DNA of 64,000 nt from Ulvibacterium sp. (GCF_028285715.1 NZ_JANQOO010000035.1:744001-808000), one strand, 5' to 3'; shown: positions 1 to 9,988, numbered from the stretch's first letter. The notes: generated by a model from the letters alone, not told the origin. Translations and numbers: made by a program.

Positions 1-1
1 T

Positions 2-1063
2 CAAATTTTTCGCGATGAATTGGGAACGGAAGATATTGAACCAGAAGATGAAGACCAAGAAGGAGTGGAGTCAGAGGATGAGCGCGATTTCAACGAGATT
101 TCAGATAAAAAAAATAACTCCAATTCATTATATGCCACTTATTATTATCGCTCCAAGGACAGCGGGTTGATCAGCGTTGGTCTGCGAGCGTCGACATTTT
201 CATTGTTGAGTGGGAGGTATTTTGAACCACGGCTAAATATTGAATATCCTTTGGGAAAAGGGGTAAGACTCAAATTGACCGGTGAAAAAAGATTCCAGAC
301 GCTCAGCCAATTGGTGGAATTTGATGATACCCGCCTTCGTTTGCAGAGTGGTATTTGGACCTTGACGGATAATAACGATTTTCCGTTGTTGACAAGTGAG
401 CAATTTTCCACAGGAATCCTATTGTACGCCAAAGGATGGACGATTGATTTGGATGGTTACTTAAAAAAAATCGATGGCCTCACTTCATTTACCAACGGGT
501 TTACGAATGCTTCGGAAGAATATTCACAGGGGACCAGTTCTATCCTTGGAGTCGATTTTTTGATCAAGAAACAATGGGGGGACTGCCGCATTTGGTTGGG
601 ATATACCTATAATTCCGTTGATTATCGCTTTGATGAATTAGCAGATACCAAGTTCCCGGGCAATAATGATATCACTCATAATTTTGCGCTTTCAAATACG
701 TATGAGAAGGGCAATTGGCAATTTTCATTGGGGTGGAATTTTAGGACCGGCGCTCCCTTTACGCCCGTCACCGGATTCAACACCATTGGAGGTGATATAG
801 TATTTGGACCCATAAATAGTCAACGATTGCCCAATTACCATCGTTTGGATGCCTCGGCACAATATCAATTTAGACTATCTTCTCGAAAAAATCACCGAGG
901 TACTTTAGGAATATCATTGCAAAACCTATATGCGCGGCAAGTACCACTTTCTGTTTTTTATCGTGTAGATGACAATCCGCAGACAGGAATACAAGAAATT
1001 GATCAATTAGAGCAATTGTCACTAGGATTTACCCCCAATTTTTTATTGCGTTTTTATTTTTAA
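2..1063 (+). CDS. TonB-dependent receptor, C-terminal part (5' end outside window)
   Basis: The reading frame is open from base 2, so this is the 3' part of a longer gene, about 353 residues. An acidic stretch (EPEDEDQEGVESEDERD) is followed by alternating aromatic beta-strands typical of a 22-strand outer-membrane barrel, including a 'GWNFRTGAPFTP' segment and a final strand ending in FLLRFYF with a C-terminal Phe, the usual signal for BAM-mediated insertion. This is the end of a TonB-dependent receptor; the plug domain and any carboxypeptidase-like N-terminal domain lie upstream. The substrate cannot be inferred from this part. No SusD gene follows, so it is not obviously a SusC polysaccharide receptor. 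The TTG at base 20 is not a real start because the frame continues upstream. Confidence 0.8.
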   Translation, partial: QIFRDELGTEDIEPEDEDQEGVESEDERDFNEISDKKNNSNSLYATYYYRSKDSGLISVGLRASTFSLLSGRYFEPRLNIEYPLGKGVRLKLTGEKRFQTLSQLVEFDDTRLRLQSGIWTLTDNNDFPLLTSEQFSTGILLYAKGWTIDLDGYLKKIDGLTSFTNGFTNASEEYSQGTSSILGVDFLIKKQWGDCRIWLGYTYNSVDYRFDELADTKFPGNNDITHNFALSNTYEKGNWQFSLGWNFRTGAPFTPVTGFNTIGGDIVFGPINSQRLPNYHRLDASAQYQFRLSSRKNHRGTLGISLQNLYARQVPLSVFYRVDDNPQTGIQEIDQLEQLSLGFTPNFLLRFYF

Positions 1064-1264
1064 GCACCCATGGCATACAGTTCAACCCCAAACACCCCAA
1101 TTTAAGTAAAGGATGTAGGGATAACGGTGCAATTTGGTGGCTTTGTTCTTCAAAAATCAAGTCGATTTTCTTTTGTCACAGACCCGTACGAATCTCTAAT
1201 TCATCTTTAATGGAAATTTCAACAATTGATTGATTATCTTTAGACATACTTAAACTATGTGAGC

Positions 1265-2089
1265 ATGAAAAATTATATAACTCTTTTTCTTATTGCAGGC
1301 TTGGCAATCCTCGGATCTTGTAAATCCAAAACAGAGTCCAAGAAAATTCCCGAAGAACTTCCTATACTGGTTCAGGGAGAAGAAGTGTCCTATGCTACGG
1401 ATTCAACTAATCTTAAAGGGTACATGGCTTACGATGTGAATTCCAAGGAAAAGCGTCCCGGTGTATTAATAGTCCATGAATGGTGGGGACATAATGATTA
1501 CGTCAGGCAACGTGCGGATATGTTGGCCGAACTGGGGTATACGGCACTGGCCGTTGATATGTATGGTGATGGAAAACTGGCCGACCATCCCGATGACGCA
1601 GGAAAGTTTGCGATGAGTGTAATGACCAATCTGCCCGAGGCCACGGCCCGTTTTAATGCGGGCATGGAAGTATTAAAATCCCATACTTCCGTAGATGGGG
1701 AAAAGATTGGCGCCATAGGTTACTGTTTTGGAGGCAGTGTGGTCTTGACCATGGCTAATTCCGGGGCAGATTTGGATGCGGTTGCCGCCTTCCATAGCGG
1801 GGTACAATTGCCCATAATGCCCAACGATAAACTTAAGGCGAAGATTTTGGTTTGTAATGGGGCGGATGATCCCTTTATAAGTCCAGAATCTGTGACGGCA
1901 TTTAAAAGTGCACTGGACTCCTTAAATGCGGACTATACCTATTTATCGTATCCAGGTGTGAAACATAGCTTCACCAGCAAAGAGGCCGATGCCAATGGGG
2001 AGAAATTCAGTTTGCCATTGGCCTATGACGCCGATGCCGATGCGAAATCCTGGGCAAGCTTACAACAGCTATTTTTAGAAGCGTTTTAA
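1265..2089 (+). CDS. Dienelactone hydrolase family lipoprotein
   Basis: 274 residues from the ATG at 1265; a GTG six bases earlier is in frame but would precede the signal peptide. Residues 1-19 form a lipoprotein signal ending in the lipobox LGSC (Cys19), so the enzyme is probably membrane anchored. An alpha/beta-hydrolase fold of the dienelactone hydrolase family follows: the nucleophile elbow is GYCFGG with Cys154, the acid is in GADDPF (about D202), and the His is in VKHSF (about H234), a complete Cys-Asp-His triad. Family members hydrolyse lactones or esters; the substrate here is unknown. It stands alone between the receptor and a membrane AraC regulator. Confidence 0.88.
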   Translation: MKNYITLFLIAGLAILGSCKSKTESKKIPEELPILVQGEEVSYATDSTNLKGYMAYDVNSKEKRPGVLIVHEWWGHNDYVRQRADMLAELGYTALAVDMYGDGKLADHPDDAGKFAMSVMTNLPEATARFNAGMEVLKSHTSVDGEKIGAIGYCFGGSVVLTMANSGADLDAVAAFHSGVQLPIMPNDKLKAKILVCNGADDPFISPESVTAFKSALDSLNADYTYLSYPGVKHSFTSKEADANGEKFSLPLAYDADADAKSWASLQQLFLEAF

Positions 2090-2456
2090 AAGAAGTCCGG
2101 GTTCAATTAAATGCATTGCCGGATTTGTCAACTAAAACCCTTTTGAAAATTTATTCGCTTTTCTACTATTTTGAAGATAGGCTATCCCAACAATCAAACT
2201 GTTTATGAAGCTCTGGGCATGTAAACCCCGGATGAATTTTCACACACCCTACCCTTCAACTTTGCTTAGAACGGCCCAAAGCTGACCAACTTTGGATATG
2301 ACGCTATATATAGATATCCGCGAACTTCTTACTCAATTTCATTAGGGTATAGTTGATTCCTGCCTTTTAGAGACTCCCGCGATTTTGATTATATTGGAAT
2401 CCATAACTATTTCAAATGTTGAATACAGGTTTTGATAAGTAATGTGAGTTAAATAG
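2090..2456. other. Intergenic region, no gene seen
   Basis: About 370 bp of A/T-rich DNA between two plus-strand genes. A small inverted repeat (CCAAAG at 2276-2281 with CTTTGG at 2290-2295) could be part of a weak hairpin, without a convincing T-run. No ORF of credible composition was seen. It presumably holds the promoter of the downstream AraC gene, but I cannot point to a consensus -33/-7 pair. Confidence 0.4.
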
Positions 2457-3599
2457 ATGGATTTTCAGGACTATTTGGGCATTGGTTTTTTTTCCGGGGT
2501 CATTTTAATGTCCACACTGCATGGCGTACTATTGGCATTGATATTACTGTGTAATAAAAACCTGAATTCCAAATCCAACAGGTATCTGGCTATGGCCTTA
2601 TTGGGCATTTGTGTCATTTTAGCTTATGAATTTGTCTATTGGTTGGACCTGGAAGATAAAATACCTGTTTGGATTCAATATGCACCCCTGTATATTCGAA
2701 CGACCATTCCAGTTGGAATCTTCTATTTCGTCTTGTTTCTGGTGCAACCTAAACACCGACTTTCCAAGTTTGAGAAGTTGGGCTTATGGGCCATTGCCTT
2801 GGAACTACTATTGGAGACGACTTACATCCCCGTAAATCTATTTTTAAAAGATTCGGATCATATTGCCATTGCGGAGGACTATATCATCATTTTAGGGTGG
2901 TTTTTATGTGTCTTTACGGCAATGGTGTTTTTACCATTGGCTTTGCGGAAAGTCAATCAGTACCAAAAATTTCTTTACGACAACTACTCCACCACAGAAA
3001 GAAAAAGCCTTAGATGGCTACAGGTATTTTTAGCCTTGGTGTTTCTGGGAGTGGTTTTGGGGGGCATTAGTTTCTTACAATATGTACTTGGCTATTACGA
3101 CGCTTCTGAATCCACGTTTGCCATTGTTGTTGTGGGCTTTGTGTTACTTCTATTTGCCATAGGTTATTTCCTGATATTGCAATACGGTTGGTTTGAAATC
3201 GCCCCCTTAAAAAACTATACGGGCAAAGTGGCACCCATTTCCGGTAAACTCTCGGACAACACGAATGCGTATTATAGCCAGTTAATGACATTGCTTCAGG
3301 ATGAAAAAATATATGAAGATGTCGACTTAACCTTGGATAAGCTTTCGGAACGCTTACAAATCAGTAGCGGTTACCTTTCGCAGATCATCAAGGAAAAAGA
3401 GAAAAAGAGTTTTTTCGAATTCATAAACTTCCATAGGATAGCGTCCGTAAAGGAAAAATTGATGGATACTGATTATAAAAACTACACCATAATGGGAATT
3501 GCCCTGGAAAGTGGATTCAACTCAAAATCTACCTTCAATGCCGTATTTAAAAAATTTACCAATGAAACCCCCTCCACCTTTAAACGACGGCAGGCTTAA
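2457..3599 (+). CDS. Membrane-anchored AraC-family transcriptional regulator
   Basis: 380 residues. The first ~250 contain about seven hydrophobic segments, starting with 'FSGVILMSTLHGVLLALILL' and ending near 'FVLLLFAIGYFLILQYG'. The C-terminal ~100 residues form an AraC/XylS double helix-turn-helix: the first HTH is around 'LSERLQISSGYLSQIIKE' and the second around 'IMGIALESGFNSKSTFNAVFKKF' with the typical 'NETPSTFKRR' end. This 7TM-plus-HTH_18 design is common in Bacteroidota and suggests a regulator that senses a membrane or periplasmic signal. Its targets may be the lipase-like and amine oxidase genes downstream, which is inference from position only. A similar protein is encoded at 18975-20108. 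Confidence 0.88.
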   Translation: MDFQDYLGIGFFSGVILMSTLHGVLLALILLCNKNLNSKSNRYLAMALLGICVILAYEFVYWLDLEDKIPVWIQYAPLYIRTTIPVGIFYFVLFLVQPKHRLSKFEKLGLWAIALELLLETTYIPVNLFLKDSDHIAIAEDYIIILGWFLCVFTAMVFLPLALRKVNQYQKFLYDNYSTTERKSLRWLQVFLALVFLGVVLGGISFLQYVLGYYDASESTFAIVVVGFVLLLFAIGYFLILQYGWFEIAPLKNYTGKVAPISGKLSDNTNAYYSQLMTLLQDEKIYEDVDLTLDKLSERLQISSGYLSQIIKEKEKKSFFEFINFHRIASVKEKLMDTDYKNYTIMGIALESGFNSKSTFNAVFKKFTNETPSTFKRRQA

Positions 3600-3716
3600 A
3601 CCCTTTTAAATTCGTCCGACTTTCCACAGTTTGGGCCTTTTCGTACTAACAAACGACTTGGAACGATGATTTTTGTCAGGAAACCAATGGAAAGATAGAT
3701 TTCGAATGCCTCATAA

Positions 3717-4943
3717 ATGAAAACACCATTATTTAAAAACAGTGTTATGGCCTTATTACTCTTGTGGTTAATAACCCTTCTCAGTGCCTGTTCTCAAGAG
3801 GATTCCACACCTGTAGTTGTTACCAATTCCTCTTCTACTGAAAGAGGATTGCTCATTTCGTATCAACAAAGTGGGCGCATAACTGCAAGCGAAATTGCTT
3901 CCAATGGTTCAACTATTGGAGATGTATCTACTCTTACAACAAAGGATGTAGCATTTTATAAAATAGTCTATAATTCACTTTATAAAGGAGAATCAACCCA
4001 GGTAACCGGTTTGGTGTTGATTCCCCAAAACGCTTCAGCTGCTTTGCCGCTCATTCAGCATCATCATGGCACGATCATACCTGAATCCGGATCTGAGCAT
4101 GAAGTACCTTCAAACTATACGGGAGGTAGTACGGAAAACAATGTGGAAACCAGTTTTATTGGTGCCGTAATGGCCTCTAACGGTTATGTGGTTTCCCTGC
4201 CAGATTATACCGGTTATGGGGAAACCTCCCATTTGGAACATCCGTATACCGTACACCACGAGCTGGCCGAAGTGTCCGTGGACATGATTCGAGCTACCAA
4301 AAATCTGTTAAATGAGCTTTCGATTGGCTTTTCTAATGCCGTTTTTTTGACGGGCTGGTCCGAAGGTGGTGGTGCAGGTCTTGCCACACATAAGTATTTG
4401 CAGTTAAAATATCCAGATGAGTTTGTGGTCAAGGGGAGTTCACTGTTAGCAGGGCCTTATGACTATTCCGCTTTCTTTTCGGATGTATTGGAAAACAACG
4501 CCCAAGCTTGGGACAACCTCTCTATTTACAGTTGGGGCATGTATGCCCTGAACAAATTTGTTACCTCTTTAAACCAATCCAATCAAGACATTTGGAGCTA
4601 CCCGGTGACCCATCAGATAGATGCCCTATATGTTCCTTCCAATAAACCTAATGAAGTTTTTATGGCTGCATTTATTCAAAGTTTCAATGATGGGACCAAT
4701 GCTCCGTTTATTGAAGCAGTACAGGAAAATTCCTTGATTAAGGATTGGATGCCTGTCGGAAGTTTGTTTTTTCATTCTGGAACAGCAGATGCGATTGTGC
4801 CGCACTACAATTCAATAAATGCGCATGCCCAATTTCAATCTGTTGGGGCCAATTCCACGCTCTATGAATATGCTGAAGAAGACCATTATACCCCATTATA
4901 TGATTATGTGGTAACCACTTTGAATGATTTCAATAATTTATAA
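3717..4943 (+). CDS. Secretory-lipase-like alpha/beta hydrolase lipoprotein
   Basis: 408 residues. The N-terminus is a lipoprotein signal with lipobox LSAC (Cys25). The body is an alpha/beta hydrolase resembling the secretory lipase (LIP) family: 'HHHGTIIP' is the oxyanion region, GWSEGG is the nucleophile elbow (Ser205), 'FFHSGTADAIVP' carries the acid (Asp348) and 'EEDHYTP' the His (His380). All three catalytic residues are present, so an active esterase or lipase at the cell surface or periplasmic face is likely. It is 22 bp upstream of an amine oxidase gene and probably co-transcribed with it. Confidence 0.85.
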   Translation: MKTPLFKNSVMALLLLWLITLLSACSQEDSTPVVVTNSSSTERGLLISYQQSGRITASEIASNGSTIGDVSTLTTKDVAFYKIVYNSLYKGESTQVTGLVLIPQNASAALPLIQHHHGTIIPESGSEHEVPSNYTGGSTENNVETSFIGAVMASNGYVVSLPDYTGYGETSHLEHPYTVHHELAEVSVDMIRATKNLLNELSIGFSNAVFLTGWSEGGGAGLATHKYLQLKYPDEFVVKGSSLLAGPYDYSAFFSDVLENNAQAWDNLSIYSWGMYALNKFVTSLNQSNQDIWSYPVTHQIDALYVPSNKPNEVFMAAFIQSFNDGTNAPFIEAVQENSLIKDWMPVGSLFFHSGTADAIVPHYNSINAHAQFQSVGANSTLYEYAEEDHYTPLYDYVVTTLNDFNNL

Positions 4944-4965
4944 TACATGATTTAATTATATCGAT

Positions 4966-6129
4966 ATGACACGAAATGAATTTGTACAACTTTGCGGAAT
5001 TTTAGGGGTAGGCCTACCTATCCAGGCCGCTTTTGGTTCTTGTAGCAAAGATGAACCCATATTGGAAGCCTCGGATACCGTCATTATCATCGGTGCAGGG
5101 GCAGCCGGTCTATCGGCAGCCTATTTGTTGCGTCAACGGCGGGTAGATGTTCAAATTTTGGAAGCGGCATCGCACTATGGTGGTCGAATGATTCGAACCA
5201 CTGATTTTGCCGACTTCCCCATTCCCTTGGGTGCCGAGTGGTTACATGTGGAAAGAGGCGTTTTTGATGAAATTGTCAATGACCCATCCACTACGGTCAG
5301 TATCCATACTACGCCCTACGATCCCAATATGGATTATGGTGTCTTTGAAGGTAGGCGAGTGAGTGTTGCAGATATCGGCTTTACCATTGACCAAAAATTT
5401 GTCAATGCTACGTGGTATGATTTTTTTGAAGCGTACATCACCCCATTTGTTAGGGACAGGATATCGTATGGTCAAATAGTGAAAACCATAGACTACTCGG
5501 GTGAACAGGTCATTGTCCAAACTACAAATGGGGAATTTTCCGCGAATCGGGTTATTGTTACGGTTCCTGTGAAAATGCTACAGAAAGGAACCATTGCCTT
5601 TATCCCTGAACTGCCTTCGGAAAAGCAAGATGCCATCAATAATGTAACGGTATGGGATGGCTGTAAAGCCTTTATCGAATTCTCTGAAAAGTTTTACCCC
5701 ACATTTATTGGTTTTGATATCACGCCGGAAACCGATGGACAAAAATTGTATTATGATGCCGCTTATGGTCAAAATACCGCCCAAAACATATTAGGTCTAT
5801 TTGCAGTTGGGACGGGTACCCTGCCTTATGTAAACTTATCGGATGACAATTTACTTGACTATATGCTGACGGAATTGGATGCGCTGTTCGATGGCCAAGC
5901 TTCGGCCAACTATGTGAAACACCTTTTCCAAAACTGGAATGAAGCTCCTTTTGCCAATGGTGCATATCTTGTTGACCACGAAGATTGGCGAAGAGTCCGT
6001 ACCCTTGGGGAATCCGTGGGGAATCAATTGTTTTTTGCCGGTGATGCCTATACTACAGGTGAGGACTGGAGCAGCGTACATGCGGCCGCACGCTCCGCCA
6101 AAAGGGTGGTCGAAGCATTGCTTGGTTAA
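4966..6129 (+). CDS. Flavin-dependent amine oxidase family protein
   Basis: 387 residues. After a short hydrophobic N-terminus ending in 'FGSCSKDEP' (possible lipobox GSC), a Rossmann FAD-binding motif (VIIIGAGAAGLSAAYLL, then an acidic residue in 'QILEA' and 'HYGGRM') marks the monoamine-oxidase or phytoene-desaturase superfamily. The C-terminal 'LFFAGDAYTTGEDWSSVHAAARSAKRV' is the second FAD-contact region of flavin amine oxidases. At 387 residues it is shorter than typical MAOs (about 450-520), with a reduced substrate domain. It would oxidise a primary or secondary amine to an imine with O2 or another acceptor; the substrate is unknown. It follows the lipase-like gene by 22 bp and converges on an AraC gene 13 bp away. 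Confidence 0.85.
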   Translation: MTRNEFVQLCGILGVGLPIQAAFGSCSKDEPILEASDTVIIIGAGAAGLSAAYLLRQRRVDVQILEAASHYGGRMIRTTDFADFPIPLGAEWLHVERGVFDEIVNDPSTTVSIHTTPYDPNMDYGVFEGRRVSVADIGFTIDQKFVNATWYDFFEAYITPFVRDRISYGQIVKTIDYSGEQVIVQTTNGEFSANRVIVTVPVKMLQKGTIAFIPELPSEKQDAINNVTVWDGCKAFIEFSEKFYPTFIGFDITPETDGQKLYYDAAYGQNTAQNILGLFAVGTGTLPYVNLSDDNLLDYMLTELDALFDGQASANYVKHLFQNWNEAPFANGAYLVDHEDWRRVRTLGESVGNQLFFAGDAYTTGEDWSSVHAAARSAKRVVEALLG

Positions 6130-6142
6130 ATGTACTGCCAGC

Positions 6143-7045
6143 TTACATAAAACGATTCCGGTAGCTGTTTGGGCTTATTCCTTTTAACCGTTTGAACATC
6201 CGGTTAAAATACGAGCGGTTGGTAAACCCACAGGCTAGAAAAACCTCGGTTAAATCACAGTAGGGATCTTTTAAAAGCTGTGTCGCCCTGTTGATGCGCT
6301 CTTCATTGATAAGGTCAGTCGGGGAAATCCCCATTTCCTGTTTAAATACCTTGTAGAAATGGCTTTCGCTCATACAGGCTTTTTCGCTAAGTTCCTTTAT
6401 GGATAATGGGTTTCGGAGGTTTTCTCGTATATATTGCACAATATAGGCCAAGCGTTTACTGCCCGAGAGTTCTCTAGTATCGTTTTGATAGGCTTTTCGA
6501 GCATTGGCCTGTAATATACGTATGACCAACTCTTGGAGCATGTTGGAAACGAAAAAATCCTTGGAGGGGTGATTCTCGGTATACAAATATACCAAGCGTT
6601 GTAAAATCTGATAAATGCTGGGGTCGTTGGTAAAGTGAAAATTATAGTCCATAAGATTCCACTCTTGACCATCGGATCGTGTCATACTATCATTCATGAT
6701 GGCAATCACATGGGCCAATTGATTTTTTCCGATTTCCATGGCCAAACAACGTGTTGGATTGTCCTCTCGGGCCTCCGGAAAATCAATACTCATCAATTCA
6801 TCAGCCGGTAAGATCAGCGATTCTCCTGGTAAAAATTCAAAAGAAGGTTTATCCCTCAAATGCATAATCTTTTTCCCTTGGAACATACTGGCCAATACAG
6901 GGGTACCGAATTGTAGTTGTACCCGTTCTGCACGTAAATGCGTTTCAAAAATATGCATCGCAGAGTCATCCAACTCATAGGAAGTTTGGTTTTCCACCAA
7001 ATCCACCAGTTTTCTAGATTGATAAAAAGAATTTGATAATCGCAT
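6143..7045 (-). CDS. AraC-family regulator, likely controls the adjacent aldehyde dehydrogenase
   Basis: 300 residues, soluble. Residues 1-190 are an AraC_N-type cupin-like sensor ('FLPGESLILPADELMSIDFPEA'). Residues about 200-300 hold the paired HTH: 'LSIKELSEKACMSESHFYKVFKQEMG' and 'LTEVFLACGFTNRSYFNRMFKRLKGISP'. It is transcribed divergently from the aldehyde dehydrogenase operon with 194 bp between start codons. That gap contains a 13-bp direct repeat spaced by exactly 21 bp, the arrangement AraC proteins commonly bind. I infer that it activates the aldehyde dehydrogenase and DUF779 operon in response to an aldehyde, alcohol or related compound. Confidence 0.88.
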   Translation of the reverse strand: MRLSNSFYQSRKLVDLVENQTSYELDDSAMHIFETHLRAERVQLQFGTPVLASMFQGKKIMHLRDKPSFEFLPGESLILPADELMSIDFPEAREDNPTRCLAMEIGKNQLAHVIAIMNDSMTRSDGQEWNLMDYNFHFTNDPSIYQILQRLVYLYTENHPSKDFFVSNMLQELVIRILQANARKAYQNDTRELSGSKRLAYIVQYIRENLRNPLSIKELSEKACMSESHFYKVFKQEMGISPTDLINEERINRATQLLKDPYCDLTEVFLACGFTNRSYFNRMFKRLKGISPNSYRNRFM

Positions 7046-7135
7046 AGATTGTTTAAGGATTTTTCAAAATTTCAAAACAATATCAAACATTTTTGAATAA
7101 AAGATACATATTTTTTATCAAAAATGTAAAATTTG

Positions 7136-7169
7136 ATAGAATTGTTCACAAGATTAATAGAATTGTTCA
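7136..7169. promoter_or_regulatory. Direct-repeat operator candidate for the AraC regulator
   Basis: ATAGAATTGTTCA occurs perfectly twice in the same orientation, at 7136-7148 and 7157-7169, a spacing of 21 bp or two helical turns. It lies between the divergent AraC gene (start 7045) and the aldehyde dehydrogenase (start 7240), about 70 bp upstream of the latter. AraC-family proteins typically bind paired direct half-sites on one DNA face. A 7-bp inverted repeat (TATCAAA at 7116-7122, TTTGATA at 7132-7138) partly overlaps it and may be a second site. Confidence 0.6.
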
Positions 7170-7239
7170 GGGATTTTGGGTCTTGTCCATAGTAAATTGT
7201 CAATCAGTTATTTAGACAATAATCAAAAAAATAGAAATT

Positions 7240-8763
7240 ATGAGTGATGTAAGTGCAATCGAAAAAACGGCCCATGTAAAACCGAAGTTTAAAAACCAGT
7301 ACGACAATTATATTGGTGGAAAATGGACCGCACCTGTTAAGGGTCAATATTTTGAGAACATTTCGCCGGTAGATGGCAATAGTTTTACAAAGGTGGCCCG
7401 TTCTACCGCCGAGGACATTGATCTGGCCATCGAGGCTGCATGGTCGGCCGCTCCGGCCTGGAACAATAGTTCGGCCACCGAGCGCAGCAATCTGCTTTTA
7501 AAAATTGCCGATATTATGGAGCGTAACCTAGAAGCATTGGCAAGGGCCGAAACCTGGGACAATGGAAAAGCATTGCGGGAGACCATGGCGGCGGACTTGC
7601 CTCTGGCCATTGACCATTTTAGATATTTTGCCGGTGTTATACGTGCCGAGGAAGGAACAGTGAGCGAATTGGATGCCCATACCCTTTCCATGAACGTTAA
7701 GGAACCCCTAGGCGTGGTTGGACAGATTATTCCTTGGAATTTCCCATTATTAATGGCCGCATGGAAGGTGGCCCCCGCCTTGGCCGCTGGCAATTGTGTA
7801 GTTCTGAAACCCGCTGAACAGACACCTGTCGGTATCATGATTTTAATGGAGTTGATCGAAAGTATTCTTCCTGCCGGCGTATTGAACGTCGTAAATGGAT
7901 TTGGTATTGAGGCAGGCAAACCCCTTGCATCAAGTCCACGCATCAATAAGATTGCCTTTACGGGAGAGACTACCACAGGGCAATTGATTATGCAATATGC
8001 CTCTAAGAACATAATACCGGTTACTTTGGAATTGGGCGGAAAGAGCCCCAATATCTTCTTTGAAAGTATTATGGATGCTGATGATGAGTTCTTTGATAAG
8101 TGCTTGGAGGGGGCCGCAATGTTTGCCTTAAACCAAGGAGAGGTCTGTACCTGCCCTTCAAGAATCCTTATCCAAGAAAGTATCTATGATTCATTTATTG
8201 AACGCGTCATTGAACGTGTGGAGGCCATAAAGTTGGGGCACCCCTTGGACCCGTCGACCATGATGGGGGCCCAAGCCTCGAATGATCAGTACCAAAAAAT
8301 CCTCAACTACATCGACATAGGTAAGGACGAAGGCTGTGAAGTGCTTACGGGAGGCGCCGCCGCCTATAATGAAGGTTTGGAAGGAGGGTATTACATTAAG
8401 CCTACCTTGCTTAAGGGATCCAATAAGATGCGAGTATTCCAAGAAGAGATATTTGGTCCGGTGGCCTGCGTCACTACGTTTAAGGATGAGGCGGAAGCAT
8501 TGCAAATTGCAAACGATACGCTTTATGGCCTAGGTGCCGGGGTATGGACACGCGATACCCATCAAGTGTATCAAATTTCGCGACAGGTGCAGGCAGGGCG
8601 TGTCTGGGTGAACTGTTACCATCTCTATCCGGCCCATGCACCATTTGGAGGCTATAAAAAGTCCGGTATTGGTAGGGAAACCCATAAAATGATGCTGAAT
8701 CATTATAGACAAACGAAGAACATGCTGATCTCGCATGATAAAAAGGCCATGGGCTTCTTTTAA
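7240..8763 (+). CDS. NAD-dependent aldehyde dehydrogenase (AldB/ExaC type)
   Basis: 507 residues, a normal length for class AldB/ExaC (acetaldehyde or other aliphatic aldehyde to acid). Signature residues are visible: 'IIPWNFPL' (cofactor-site Asn), 'FTGETTTG' (Rossmann), '[12 protein letters not shown]' with catalytic Glu264, and '[11 protein letters not shown]' with catalytic Cys303 (a second Cys two residues on). The C-terminal '[27 protein letters not shown]' is typical of AldB/ExaC. It is followed after 1 bp by a DUF779 gene and is divergent from an AraC regulator. The ordered set AraC, aldehyde dehydrogenase, DUF779 recurs in many bacteria, which supports a role in alcohol or aldehyde detoxification or use. 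Confidence 0.94.
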   Translation: MSDVSAIEKTAHVKPKFKNQYDNYIGGKWTAPVKGQYFENISPVDGNSFTKVARSTAEDIDLAIEAAWSAAPAWNNSSATERSNLLLKIADIMERNLEALARAETWDNGKALRETMAADLPLAIDHFRYFAGVIRAEEGTVSELDAHTLSMNVKEPLGVVGQIIPWNFPLLMAAWKVAPALAAGNCVVLKPAEQTPVGIMILMELIESILPAGVLNVVNGFGIEAGKPLASSPRINKIAFTGETTTGQLIMQYASKNIIPVTLELGGKSPNIFFESIMDADDEFFDKCLEGAAMFALNQGEVCTCPSRILIQESIYDSFIERVIERVEAIKLGHPLDPSTMMGAQASNDQYQKILNYIDIGKDEGCEVLTGGAAAYNEGLEGGYYIKPTLLKGSNKMRVFQEEIFGPVACVTTFKDEAEALQIANDTLYGLGAGVWTRDTHQVYQISRQVQAGRVWVNCYHLYPAHAPFGGYKKSGIGRETHKMMLNHYRQTKNMLISHDKKAMGFF

Positions 8764-8764
8764 A

Positions 8765-9130
8765 ATGGTAGAGCGTGTACTGATAACGTCTGAAGCAGAG
8801 CGGGTGATCGATTCCCTTCGGGAGCAACACGGCCCGCTAATGTTTCACCAAAGTGGAGGCTGTTGCGATGGTTCCTCACCCATGTGCTTTCCTAAAGGAG
8901 AACTTATGCTCAACGATACGGACATCCATTTAGGGGATATTCACGGTTGCGAATTCCATATGTCCAGAGATCAATTTGAGTATTGGAAACATACGCAATT
9001 AACGGTCGACGTGGTAAAAGGCCGTGGTTCCAGTTTCTCCCTGGAGATTCCGATGGGCCTTAGGTTTGTGATAAAATCCCGAATATTTACGGAGCAAGAG
9101 TTGTCGGTTCTTGATTTGGAGGAAAGATAG
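8765..9130 (+). CDS. DUF779 protein, aldehyde dehydrogenase partner
   Basis: 121 residues from the ATG at 8765, which is one base after the stop codon of the aldehyde dehydrogenase; the frame is open further upstream but inside that gene. The sequence contains the family's conserved 'MFHQSGGCCDGSSPMCF' cluster with three Cys and 'HMSRDQFEYW', both typical of DUF779. DUF779 genes repeatedly lie directly after acetaldehyde-dehydrogenase genes; the biochemical role is not established as far as I know. The Cys cluster could bind a metal or take part in thiol chemistry, which is inference. The tight spacing implies translational coupling. Confidence 0.85.
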   Translation: MVERVLITSEAERVIDSLREQHGPLMFHQSGGCCDGSSPMCFPKGELMLNDTDIHLGDIHGCEFHMSRDQFEYWKHTQLTVDVVKGRGSSFSLEIPMGLRFVIKSRIFTEQELSVLDLEER

Positions 9131-9184
9131 ATAAGAGTACCAAAACACTTCGCCTATTCCAATAGGTTCAAAAGAGTTCTTTGA

Positions 9185-9754
9185 TCAGAATAGCTCAATT
9201 TGTTGCTGCCAATCCCATGTTCTGTATTTTGAACGAGAAACCAAGGTAAGATGTTCAACCTCGATATGCCTGGAATATCCGGCTTTCTGAAAATGCAATA
9301 GACTTTCATAGAGCATTTTCTTGCCTGTAGTCTTGGAAATGGTCATATGCGGATAATCCGAAATCACGAAAGATCGCAGCTTTCCCTTAAGATGTCGATC
9401 GTACAGGTATTGCACATTTTTATGTATTTCGGAAATGGCCTCATTCTTTGGAACTTTAAGGTACAATGTGCGTGAACCTTCAAACACGCCGAATCCATCA
9501 ATATGTAATTTAAAGGCCGCTCTTTCCGACAATTGGTCAAAGACCCCCAAAAGAAGGTCTTGATGTTTTGAATTCATTTTGAAACTCGCCAGGGTAATAT
9601 GGGGTTTGGATTGAGAGAGTGGTTGCTTCCCATACGTACGTGCAAATTCCCTTTTCAATTCCATTACACTTTCGAACACCCCGTCCGGAGGTACTATTCT
9701 TAGATTATAGTACTTAATTTTAGATGTAAAAATGGGTAATCGTAATTGCTTCAT
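9185..9754 (-). CDS. 2'-5' RNA ligase family (2H phosphoesterase) protein
   Basis: 189 residues. Two HxTx motifs about 80-90 residues apart define the 2H phosphoesterase fold: 'KPHITLASF' and 'YPHMTISK'. Family members hydrolyse or form cyclic phosphodiester bonds in RNA or nucleotides (LigT/ThpR-like). No fused domains are seen. It is a single gene, convergent with the DUF779 gene and followed upstream by a 230-bp gap. The substrate is unknown. Confidence 0.85.
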   Translation of the reverse strand: MKQLRLPIFTSKIKYYNLRIVPPDGVFESVMELKREFARTYGKQPLSQSKPHITLASFKMNSKHQDLLLGVFDQLSERAAFKLHIDGFGVFEGSRTLYLKVPKNEAISEIHKNVQYLYDRHLKGKLRSFVISDYPHMTISKTTGKKMLYESLLHFQKAGYSRHIEVEHLTLVSRSKYRTWDWQQQIELF

Positions 9755-9988
9755 GGCATGGATACCTACAAACCGAATTTAGGTTTTGATGAATTACAAA
9801 GAATGTAATAGAACATCAGCAAAATGGCGGTCAAAGCGATGGCCCATGGCAATTTTAAAAATCGCAAACCCTAGGCCTCCATTTAGAACCAAATCTTTAT
9901 AAATATAGCAAACTTGGAATAACTATTTCAATTACCTGCCCTATTTTCCCGGTTGAACAATGTCGTCACATTCCGTTGGGACCTGAAT

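Noticed and set aside
7344-8051. 235-codon minus-strand ORF
   Set aside because: Antisense to the aldehyde dehydrogenase, whose motifs and coding pattern are unambiguous; an open shadow frame.
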